Shown: positions 48,641 to 59,200 of the stretch, piece by piece
Position numbering within the stretch: position 1 is the stretch's first letter
Layout: every line of letters begins with the position of its first letter
Source: Clavelina lepadiformis
Lineage: Eukaryota; Chordata; Ascidiacea; Aplousobranchia; Clavelinidae
Reading direction: 5' to 3'
DNA: 64,000 bases
Assembly (NCBI RefSeq): GCF_947623445.1
Contig: NC_135240.1
Location: 7,688,001 to 7,752,000 of the forward strand
Program-made: the position numbers and the translations under genes
Notes under the pieces: model-generated
Told to the model about the DNA's origin: nothing
The model's database searches: none
What the model saw: the letters and a program-made list of their open reading frames with translations, nothing else

Positions 48641-49310
48641 ATGGCAATTTTGATAAGAAATCGGGCGTTCAAAGACGCACATTTTGACGAGATGGCGAGC
48701 AATGAAGGCTCAATTCTTTGTTTATTTATTGTAAATTGGCATTCAAACAACCAGCTTTTCTTTGTTTATTCATTATAAATCGGCATAAAAATTAAAAGTT
48801 TGGCGTGCACATTGATGAACCTCTAGCAGGCGGGTGTCATGATTTCCACTGTGGCTGGTGGAGAGTTTTAAATTCGGACAATCACAAAAAAAACAAATTC
48901 AAAATGTGTGATTGACAATCAGAACCAAAAGTGCGCACAAGGTTCATCAAAATTTTTACTTTCACGCCGATTTATAATAAATAAACGAAGAAAAGTTGGT
49001 TGTTGGAATATGCTAATAAAAAAGAATTGGGTCTTCAGTGCAAGGCAAGTTTCGACGAGAAATCGCTGAATCGTGCATTCAAAGATGCAAATTTTGGCGT
49101 CATGGCGTGCACGGAAGGCTCAGTTCTGTGTTTATTTATTATAAATTGGCGTTTAAACAACCAGTTTTTCTTTGTTTATTTATTATATATCAGCTTGACG
49201 ATAAAAAAGTTTAGCATGCACGTTGACCAGTTGATAAATCCCGTACGTGCAGGTGCCATACTTTACACTAGGCCTACGGGTCGTGCAAAAGTCCGAGAAT
49301 AAAGATTATT
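48640..49310. repeat. Cluster of dispersed-repeat copies, direct and inverted
   Basis: A plus copy spans about 48640-48830, an inverted partial copy about 48945-49010, and a second plus copy about 49040-49215. Shared blocks: GAAATCG, GCATTCAAAGATGC, GAAGGCTCAATTCTTTGTTT, ATTATAAATTGGCGT and CAACCAGCTTTTCTTTG. The direct and inverted copies could fold into a hairpin of about 70 bp per arm. The same blocks occur at 33808-33935 and 36033-36175. Confidence 0.65.
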
Positions 49311-50286
49311 ATCATACCGTACCGTACAGTTTTACGAATTGTAAAGTACAGAATTCAGATGGAAATTAGCCTACTTACAATTAGCAAAATGGTAACCTGC
49401 GACTAGGCCTACGGTTCTAACTTAAGTCGTGCTTTATGACGACAGTTCGAGCCTTACATGACGTTGCTGCTGGACAAAATTTTCACGTGAATCTGTTTGG
49501 CGTTTTTCAGACCACATGAAAACTCTACAGCCATAGACACAAGACATACAGGTGGCGTAGAAACAGAGATAATTTAATCGCTTGTCAATCGTTATTTGAT
49601 TGCATTTTCCCAGTAAGCATATTCTATTCCAATGCATGCAGTCTTATGACTCTTATACTTTAATACTGGAGTCAATTATTTTGATTTTTTAAGTACAAAT
49701 CCTGAAACAATCAAAGTAACGGAAATCGAAGTTTTGTCTGAGGGTGCAAATGTGCCAGTAAAAGGCAAAATAGATGATTTTTGCTGACTTTGTGCAACTT
49801 GTTTTCGGCGGCGACTGCACAAAGCGACTATAATTTTTACTGATATAATGCTGTGGCGACCAGATCACGATAATTGTCATTTTTCTTTAAATTTTCGTTT
49901 TCTCGCTTAATTTACTTTCTTTCGTTGATTACTTTTTTCTTACATTTTTTCTTGCGTTTTGTACTCTTATTCATTCCATTAATGACTATCAGTTCGATTA
50001 ATTTTATTCTGTTCATTTCAGTTTAATAATACTTTTTTGTATTAACTTATTTTGTTTATTTGTTAGCCGTTCTGCTAAGCAAGTGCTGAGATGAACACCG
50101 AACACGCTGCCTGGAGTTGAGATTGTTGCCTTATACTACAAGCATACTTCAGTGAAATAGTCACTTCTGAAATAATAATTAAAATATCTGCATTCGTGGC
50201 AAGCTTGCTACGCGTTGCAAATATACTATATAGTATATAGACTACCGGGTTTACCAAAAAATTGTATAATGCTTCTACTTGCTCAG

Positions 50287-50613
50287 GGCGGAAGGGCTCG
50301 TTGTGCCGTTGATGACAACTTTAAGCTCACGTTTTGCTTCCTTGTTGTTAAGATGCACGGATGCCGACACCGTTTTGCTTTGGATGAGCTTCAACCTCTA
50401 TTCTCGGAGGTTCCGCTTGGGAAACCAGTTTGCTCCGGGGCGAAGAAGGGATCAACGGTGGTATAAAGCGGGCGTGGATCAAGCTTTCGAGAATCTTGAA
50501 GGAAAACACAATAGACATATCTGACGATAACTCTTTGGGTCCCCTAGCGGCTTAACCTGAAGCTCGTTACTGCAATAGCTCTTTTCCATAATTTCGGGAT
50601 GTTTTGGTGTTGC
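50287..50613 (-). mobile_element. LINE (non-LTR retrotransposon) reverse-transcriptase fragment
   Basis: On the minus strand, split over several frames, one reads IPKLWKRAIAV, KPLGDPKSYRQICLLC, ILESLIHARF, then FFAPEQTGF, then directly KTVSASVHLNNKEAKRELKV. These match in order the fingers/palm entry (KPLGDPKSYRPISLL ... PEQAGFR) and the later SKTVS.VFHLNNKEAKRELKV segment of a widespread invertebrate LINE reverse transcriptase. The catalytic YADD part between them is missing, so there is an internal deletion as well as frameshifts. Clade uncertain; jockey/CR1-like. Confidence 0.75.
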
Positions 50614-50949
50614 AAGCAAAAAGACAGGAAGCTGCTTACACAGCTAAAACTTCATGGGAATGTAAACGTCAGACAGATGTTGCCGGAACCCGAAGCCTTA
50701 CCTGGCTTTGTTTATTGAAAGGCGAACGGCAAACTCATTTGGGGAAATCTCCAGAGATTTTGTAACCGTTAGGTTGTCCTACACCCTCCATAGGTCAGAC
50801 ACATCATTTGCCACAAATCTAGAAGACTTGCAGTTTCCTTGATCGCGCAAAACTTTTTTTACCAGTTCATGCGATGTGATGTGATGATGTAAGAAAAGAG
50901 AGGGAACGAGCGAGGTTTGTGAACTGTCCTTGTGTCGACAGTTTCCGTT

Positions 50950-51085
50950 CAACCTGCAACAAATGTGAAGCTGGATTAATGAATCGCGCTTTCTGTGTGT
51001 AATTCATCACCGTGATTCTAATGAACTCACAACAAATGAAGAATCTGTCAGGTTTGCTCACGCACCAGATTTATTGACAAAAATT
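50950..51085. repeat. Segment duplicated at 54900-55040
   Basis: AAATGTGAAG...ATCG(C/T)GCT...TTCATC(A/G)C(C/G)(T/A/G)TGATTCTAATGAA is shared between 50958-51045 and 54914-54990 at roughly 70 percent by eye, with weaker matching to about 51085/55040. The second copy is the 3' UTR and downstream flank of the thyroglobulin-domain gene. It may be a relic of a tandem copy of that gene's end, or an unrecognised repeat. Confidence 0.45.
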
Positions 51086-53563
51086 TTCTTCTTGTATGAA
51101 AACGAAATTCATTATGCGTCAATGTTTCAATTTCTGTGAGTTGTAAAGTCCCGAAGTAGACCTTTTTTACAAAACCAGTAAACAAATTGTTCATACACAA
51201 CACAAAAGCAAAAATACCTAATGCAGCTTTGGCTCGGCGTATTTTTTTATAGATCAAAGGTTAGGAACCACAGATTATGTGAAGGTAACATGTCGGTGAC
51301 TAATGATTAAAAAGCACTGTTCTATAACCATTCATGCTCTTAAAAGGGATTCAGTATATCGACTGCTCAAACTTGCTAAAGTGGGTGTAGGACTGGTGTC
51401 CAAAATGTGTGGCCCAGAGCCAAAATACTCATATTTAACCGAACATTTGAGATCTACCGCATGTTGTTGATTTATCAAACGCAGATCTTTGTCAGAGCGT
51501 TTATGTTATAAGTCCGAAAAATAATAAACCCAGCCAATTATTATATTGTATATTATAGCCTACGCTGCAGTAGCATAGCAAATGCGGCCTGTTAGGCCTA
51601 CACTTGTATTAATTACCGTGGTGTCAAGGGAAAAGCTGCGATGCTTAAAATTAATGCAAGCGTTTCCTTTTAAAATAGAATGAGCGGAAAACGAACTTAG
51701 CTGCAATTTTATAAATTACCGTTACTTCCGGGAAAATGACAATTCCAGCAAATACCGTCGCTTACAAATTAGATTACGTGCGTCACACGAAGCTGCAGAC
51801 TGTATATGCACGTTATGGGCCACGTATGCCAAAATCGCCATTTGCTACATTCCTTCCTGCAAATTGCCATCAGTGATGGTGTCCTCAATGGTTTCAAGGT
51901 GATGGTGATGATATGGTGTCGTTAATGGTTATGATGGTGTCAAGCTGAATAGCCTACCTGCCATAGTCGTAAATCCGCCACTTTATAACCTTCTGACATT
52001 TGAACTTGTATTTGTTTTTATTATACTTGTGTTTTCTTTCTCTCGAACTTTGGTTGTTTCTGTTCTTGCCACGTTTTTATCTTATACACTGATTTCTTTT
52101 ATGCACAGAATTGTTATTTTTGGGATTTTTATGTGATTTGCCGCCGCTTTGATTCGGTTGACCACGTAGCTGCTGCACGGCTTTTCATGATCGGTGCCGG
52201 TGTAATAAAATGGGGTTTTCTTTTGATGCAGAGCATGACTTGAGAGGATATTCCAGATGTACGGGCCCAGAGTAAGGACCTTCGTCCTTGCTCTGCTACA
52301 TAGGTGCGCTGCAAAGAAGTTTTATTCATTGTTTTACTGTACAAGTCCGTTAGTGACTTTTCTTATATGTTTTTTAATCCACGAGTTTTATATTATAATG
52401 TTTGTAATTATAATGTTACCAGCGAGATGTTTTTATTCTACATGCTTGGTCTCGCGTGGGCCGTGAAAACGATAAACGAGCGGCTGGCAGACGATTTCTG
52501 CTGCAATTGTGTTGCCGTTGCCATCCTCATCAAGGCATAAGAGTAGGGCATTATTTACGTCCATATTGAGGAAAAATATTACATACCTTTTTATTGATGG
52601 TAAATATTCAAGGTTTGAAAAAATTATAAAACTTTGAAATGTTATAGTTTTACAGAAATTTTGTTCTGGCTGAAGGATTTAAGCTAAATTTTGACAATAT
52701 AGTCAAAATTTTTGCTCTCCTAAGTATTCGTCGACTGGGACAACAACCCGTCTTGCCCCACCCACAATACGCCATTGTCGACAACCATACATTGATATTA
52801 ACATAATTAATAATTAAAGTGTTCGACGATAATTTTCACCAGATTTCTCATTCAAGGGAAGTTGTACTGTTACGCCCGGGCGCAGTCGTTAATCTAGATC
52901 CCATAACTTCTATTTCCACACTGCAGACAATTTGCACAATTTAAATAATGTCTTCCTGTGCGCATTTGGAAAACGTTTTTAAAGTATACGTGGCCTTAAA
53001 TGGGTATTTACAGCAGGGATTTGTGGTGATATGCAGCCAGTCAGCCGTTGGCTTGCTCTGAGAGGGAAGTTAGATGCCCACTTGTACCTCCAGGGCCTGG
53101 AATAACGCTTTTGCATTTGGTTTTACGTTTGTTGTAACAGTCATAGTTACACCAGCAAACGAATCGCCATACACAACAGTGCAATAAGTAAAATAGTCCC
53201 TATACTGGAGTTGCTGTGCGGCAGCGCCGATAATAAAGTTAGCAGCGAATAAAAATAAAATATAGAAAGTTACTGGTCCAATCTAGGCTGTTAAACTTAC
53301 TTCGCTTATTCATTTATTCAGTAAAACGTTATATCCGGTGAGGAGTTTTTCCTATTATTTAAAATCACGCTCAATAACTGAGAAAGGGAAGGAAATATCA
53401 CAGACTTTCCCCGATTTTGAGTAAATAATTTTGTAGCGACTGCACTAAGCGTTGCGTCCACTTGTTAGATTTTGTAACAACCGTTCTTCGCAATTTTGTA
53501 TTTACAGGTGATATTCCAACTTTTTGAAGAAATTCTAATTCCAAGAAAATTTCAGTGAACAAA
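51086..53563. other. Intergenic, nothing firmly recognised
   Basis: Upstream of the thyroglobulin-domain gene. A minus-strand stretch at about 52095-52320 reads GPYIWNILSSHALHQKKTPF and on, protein-like but without splice support or family. A short GATGGTG-rich run lies near 51870-51940. Confidence 0.35.
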
Positions 53564-53916
53564 ATGCGCACCTTGGTGTTATTGTCCGTGCTCTGTTTGG
53601 TCACAATGGTGGCGTTAACATCTGCAGATGGTGAGTGCAAAACATCCTGATTGTAGTGAATCCCTTGAAAAAACAGCAAACGAAATGACCCGAAATTGTT
53701 TTCTTTGATGCCATAGGATCTTGCAAATATCTTTACAATGAACTAGTGGAAGCTAGGAAGACTCTGTACGTTGAGGATCTTCCTGAATGCGAGGAAGACG
53801 GTTCTTTCAGCGCCAAGCAGTGTAACGACGCCAACAGTTCCTGTTGGTGTTCCAGCCCTGACGGTTTACTACTGCAAGGCACCATGACTGAAAATGGTGC
53901 CTCACTCCAATGTTAA
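53564..53916 (+). CDS. Secreted single thyroglobulin type-1 domain protein, 88 aa
   Basis: Exons 53564-53630 and 53717-53916, phase 1, GT-AG. Exon 1 is a signal peptide (MRTLVLLSVLCLVTMVALTS). Exon 2 encodes one complete thyroglobulin type-1 domain: SCKYLYNELVEARKTL, PECEEDGSFSAKQCN, SSCWCSSPDG, then GTMTENGASLQC. The six cysteines and the DG-F-QC and CWC signatures are all in place. Such domains are often cysteine-protease inhibitors (thyropins) or matrix modules; a stand-alone copy suggests a secreted protease inhibitor (inference). A donor (TAAG|GTGAGT) immediately after the stop and an acceptor before 54773 predict an intron in the 3' UTR, ending at an AATAAA at 54911-54916. Confidence 0.88.
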
Positions 53917-54910
53917 TAAGGTGAGTGTTTACTCGTACATTGCAACATGTTAGCTCCCACCAGCGGCCATCTGGATAAGGCACTGATGGTGACAGTGGCG
54001 TCGCGCCACCCGTTAAAATGTGAGAGGCTTAAACGCAAAACGCCAATGACGTATTTATGTTCTTAATATATGGCGTCACAAAAATACAACCTGACGTGTA
54101 GTAATCGGTTTTTTAGGGCAAAATGGTGCATTACTAATTGTCATAAACAAAATGAAAGTGTTGCGAGTTGCGCAAAATGCGTTGTAAAGTAAAAGCTTGA
54201 AAACGTTTTAAAAGTGTAGCCCAGTACCGACGCTTCACGCTTATAATCATAACGTTTCATTTATCTCTATAGCATCCTTTTAAACAGGTTTGAACAACCT
54301 GGCACCTTATTAGGCAGGATTGCAGAATTTGACAAGTGCAAAAAAAATCGTGAAAATGGGATTTTCTAAACATTCGCCTGTTTCAAAATTTTTTTTATTA
54401 TTTTTCAATGCAGTCTGACTTCTATTTTCTTTTGCTTAAAATGTCCGTATATTTACCACACAAAGCGTCTGCCATCTTATTCCGGCCATTAAGTGTCGTT
54501 AACATAACAAAAAGCATAAAAGGTAATATTTCTATACTTTTTGCCTTCTACAGTACTTAGCACTTTTAAGTATCTCTTAAAGTTGATTTCAGCACCCCAG
54601 GTTAAAGACGTGCAGCGTTACTACGCAAAATCTTAGCAAATACTTGTAGGTTATTACATTTGTGTACATATAGGGTGTGAATATAACCTAATCTGCTAGT
54701 GATATACTAAGACTGTAGAAATTGAGCCTGAACGATTTAAAAAACAATAAATCATGTTTTGATTTTTTGCAGCCTAATCTCCGCTACAAACAAGGCTCAA
54801 ACGAAGATTATTCATACTCAGAGCAAAGGCATGAACAGATTTATAAAATATGGATATTGCGTTACCGTTAATCAGATTGTTTTCGTGTGAAGTCTTGCTC
54901 ATTTATTTGT
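53917..54910 (+). other. 3' UTR intron and terminal exon of the thyroglobulin-domain gene
   Basis: The donor GT is at 53921-53922, four bases after the stop codon. The acceptor TTTTTTGCAG precedes 54773. The intron is about 850 bp. With the intron just four bases after the stop it should not trigger nonsense-mediated decay. Confidence 0.5.
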
Positions 54911-54916
54911 AATAAA
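54911..54916 (+). terminator. Poly(A) signal AATAAA
   Basis: First canonical hexamer in the predicted 3' UTR exon of the thyroglobulin-domain gene, about 140 bp after its acceptor. Confidence 0.5.
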
Positions 54917-54920
54917 TGTG

Positions 54921-56244
54921 AAGGTAGCATTATAACTGATCGTGCTGCTTGTGTGAAGTTCTTCATCGCGATTCTAATGAAACCACAATAATGCATAAAA
55001 CGTTTGTCAACAATTCGCACTGAAGATTTTATTATCCAGAATAATATCCCGTCTCGCTACGGCAACTGAAAAGTAACATATGCGTAACGACATCGACTGA
55101 AAACGACAAAATAAATAAAAGGAAAAATGGGCGTAAAACAGAAACATACAACGCAAAATTGTTAAGATAGTTGAAATGAATGAAAATAAATCAGAACGAT
55201 AACTTTTTTCTAAAGATCGGACGAAAAAGTTAAAATCAAAACTTTCCCATCTTTGTAAACTACGCATCGATTTATAATCGCGTACGAGTCAATCGTACGT
55301 TTTGTGCCGCAAAATGGCCAATAATATATTTTCACTAAATTTCTTCCATTTCTTCGTTTCATCACAGACGATGCGAGAAAACTAAGACAGAATCAAAAAT
55401 AAAGAAAAACGCAACAATCGTGAAAGCAACATTTATTGCCTACTGCTTCTTTCTATGGAGTAAAATGAAATACATTGCACAAGCGATTGTACATAAGATG
55501 ACAACGCCTGACACGCTAAGGCTGAAAAAATGAAATAAATACTTTGAGCGGTCACAGACGCTCATCTTTAAAATACTCGCGAAACTTGTTGGAGGGAACG
55601 CAATTAGAAATATAAGAATTCGTTGTGGCAGTTTTTACAAAAGCGATTTTCATCTACAAACAATCACTGATGCATTAACCAGTGTATTTAGCTACAAGAA
55701 CACACCAATTTGATGCGCTGGTGTTACACTCAGGGCGTATGCAAACCCAAGTCAACTATACAAGCACTTACACTTGAGCGCCATGTTCGAACAAGCTATA
55801 TAACAACACACTTTATTGCAATAATGGCAAGCACGGTACTCTTATAATAAACAGTGGAAAACTTTCTAAACAAAGAAATTTAAAGCAGCTAACACACGTC
55901 AAAATTAAAGTTTGCTTACGTCATTGCAAAACAGACTTTACAAAAGCGATCTCTGAATGCGGATAACTAAGGAGATTGTATGACAAAGGTTGCCGGTTAG
56001 GGCAATGCTGGCCAGACTAGGAAATGCAAAATTTCGTGCAAACGTAGTCAGACAGAATGTGGACAAAAGTATTTCTGTTTCTGACAGTTTTGCGTGTCAT
56101 TTGCATGCGATATTCACTGTGGCGATGTGAACGTTTTGAAGATATGAGAGGCCGGCCGTAGTGTATAACATTGCCCGCAAAAGTTGCTTTAGGAGCTTTG
56201 TCAGCTTTACTACGTCCCATCAAGTGTTCGTGATAGCTGCTGTT
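54921..56244. other. 3' flank of the Robo-like gene
   Basis: Non-coding by inspection. On the minus strand an AATAAA near 55430 could end the receptor's 3' UTR of about 0.8 kb. Confidence 0.4.
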
Positions 56245-59200
56245 TTATTGACTCTGGTCGCTGTAATCTTCGCAAAAATCTGAAGTTGATACTTCGGGAA
56301 CATCGGACAATTCTTTTGGTCTTTGCCGGTCAAGTTTGTCAGCAAAAGCTGCCCTTGCAGATTGAAATTGTGTTATACTGCCATCAGTTGGGGTTTGGTC
56401 CGGGTAATGCTGCGGCGTTTGAGGCTTCGTGTTTAGTTGGCACGCTTTCTGAACATCTAAAAAATTTAAGAACTGAGCATAAAGATCAAATCGCAATAGC
56501 TCATGTTAAAGGTGATTGATTGACATTAAGAGATCTAGACCATTAAAACAAAAAACTCAGAAAATATTTTTACCTTGGAAATTAGTGGGTCGTTGGGAAG
56601 AAGGTAGGGGCGGGCGTCCACCGGTACCTATACGGGCAGGTCGGCGGGGCGTTAACTGGCCTTGCTTGGACGGGGACGGGGGTAGAAACTGCCAACAGCT
56701 TGACGCCGTGCTCATGTAACCACTTTGTTCGGAGACTCCGCTGGCAGTCGGAGAAACCGGGGTTGAATCGTCCCCTTTAAACCCAGCCAAGGCCCGGGCG
56801 ATGTCCAGTCTGGGCGGGATTGCCTCTACTGGACCATTGGATGCGTTCGCAAAGCAAAGAGCATTGTCCGCAGTTCGGCTGCGCGGGATTAGGCCTCCGT
56901 CCGTATTTTTTCCCGCGCTTGTGGCACTGGCGTTGCTGTTTAGGCTGTTGTGTTCAGTTGAAGTCACGCCAGCGCTCATGCCACTGTCACCAGTGTTGTG
57001 AAGATATGATGACGAAGTGCTGCTTGCACTATTCATGCGAGTCAGGCTGTTGTTTGATGTCTTTTTATTACTAAAACGTCGGGATTTTCCGCTTTTCCGC
57101 TTAGCCTGCTGTCCACTGTTCCGCATTAGGGCATCGTCTTCAACCGGGTAGTTGTGATAAGTGTTCGAGTACTGGCGATGAGGAGAGTGTTCGGTCAGAA
57201 CCGGTTTATGCGATCGAGGTGATTGGTTGTTCTGCAAATCGTCGTCATGTATAAGATGCTGACCAACCTGACATAGAAACAAGATTTCATATAAGCCAGA
57301 AAAACTCGAGCTAAAAAAATGAACTCCTTTACATCATTTGATTCCTACTAACCTGAGAGACAGATTCCATGTGGAAAGATTCGGCGGAGGAGGAGGACAC
57401 AGTCGAATCCCGATCCAGAGATGAATCTCTTCCGTCCGACGGATCGTGGTTCATCATTGAAACGCCGGACACTACACGGAATTTCAAATAACGTTAAAGT
57501 TCTATACTTTTAACCATTTTTTTTGTAAAATAGCAAAGAAATTTTACAAAATATTCTTCAATGTAACATTAAACTTGATCGTTTTCGTTTGTGACGACAC
57601 TAAGCTTCCCATCTAGCTTACTTACCCGCCATGCTACTCCTCGGGTCAAGTTCAGGATAACGGGCTCGAACCTGGAGCTGCGCGACCTGGTCATTCTCGA
57701 TTTCGCTTTCCCCCTCCGATGCTTCGGCCATGTAACCCAGGTTCAGTGTGGGGTCTCTGGGGGAAACGGGGTCAATTTTGAGTAACTTTATAATAATACC
57801 GGTAACATAGATTACGGTAACTATTACCTGAATTAGCATAAACTGGTCAAACACACCATTTTCTTACCTGGAATGATTAAAATGCATCATAGCTTGCCCA
57901 TACGGCGGGTAATTAGATGCCCCGCGTACAGGAGGGGTCGGAGGGGCGGGGGAAACTTTTCCTGTACCTTCATCGGATCTGAAGCAAAATAATATATTGA
58001 AGAGAACTATGAAATATTAAAAACCCTGTTTTATAAACCAGAACATTTCTTCCCAAGTGTTCCGCTTTATCGCGATAGTTTTGACGCTATAATTATAATC
58101 ATACGCTACTAATTTAAGAGACAACAGTACATTAAAGATGCATCATATATAATTGTGTAAAACAATTGTGAGACTCAACGTCACCTGTGAGGCGAGCACA
58201 AGAGATGAAGATTATCGTTATCAGGGTCAGTTGTAAAGTATGCGGCTACCGGTGCGGTGTTGTGGGGCAATCTTTGGCCTCGGTTCGAACGCTTCGACTT
58301 GTGGCTTGAGCGTGAAGTCCTTTCTCCAGTTGAATGCATTCCACTACTGCGGCTCCTGATAGCGGATGCGATTTAATAAATTGCGACCGGACTTCGGTTT
58401 TATGGTAATGTCGGTAAACTCAATACATCAAATGTAGTCCAACTCCGGTCAATTCAACCTCCGTTTATTCGAGCAATTATAATTATATTAAACCCATGTT
58501 CAAAGGAGTTGAATTGACAGGGGTTGAGTTAACAGGAGTTAGGACCCTTAGCAGCCATTGAAGAGACCGTTATAAAATACATTACAGAACTCATCAGAAA
58601 GTTTTATATTTTGCCCAAATTTCTATTTAGCTGAACCAACTATAGCGATATCCTAAAACGAAGCTTTTACCGGTCACTGACGCCAGTTCTCTGTGATAAA
58701 GGGGGACTCGGAGGTGGCGGAGGTAGTGGAAAATCCGATAAATTTTCATCTGTAGGGCAGACATCCGCTTGATTAGTGCTCCCAAAAGTGCTGTTATTGT
58801 TGCTTCTCTGCCTGGAAAGATGCTGTTGATGTTGCTGAAGATGCTGAACTGTGCTCGACTGCGTGGAAGTCAGACTCGGTCTGCGAGAAGAACGAAAACT
58901 GCATCAATCTTTCATTCATTCAACAAAGAAAGACAAAAAAGGGAGAAAAAAGAAAACAGAGAGACTCATCCAAGGGGGAAACAAAGATGATAACAGTTGC
59001 GGTACTTATGTGTATATTTATAACTGGTGACCATAAAGTATTTAACTTTATTAAGCAAAAGCGACATAATAAAGTTAATGCAGCCTATTATCTAATGGAA
59101 AATGTCTTTTGTAATTTCAAACGCACCTGGACAGGTTGGTGTTGGAAAACTGGGGCGGAATGCTTGTCTTGCTTGTCAGCTGATCAGTGACGTATGAGAA

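Noticed and set aside
50075-50524. Overlapping plus-strand ORFs over the LINE fragment
   Set aside because: The conserved reverse-transcriptase blocks lie on the minus strand; the plus-strand frames are shadows.
52095-52344. Protein-like minus-strand segment as an exon
   Set aside because: Reads plausibly (GPYIWNILSSHALHQ) but has no matching neighbour exons or known domain, so it was left as an unexplained stretch.
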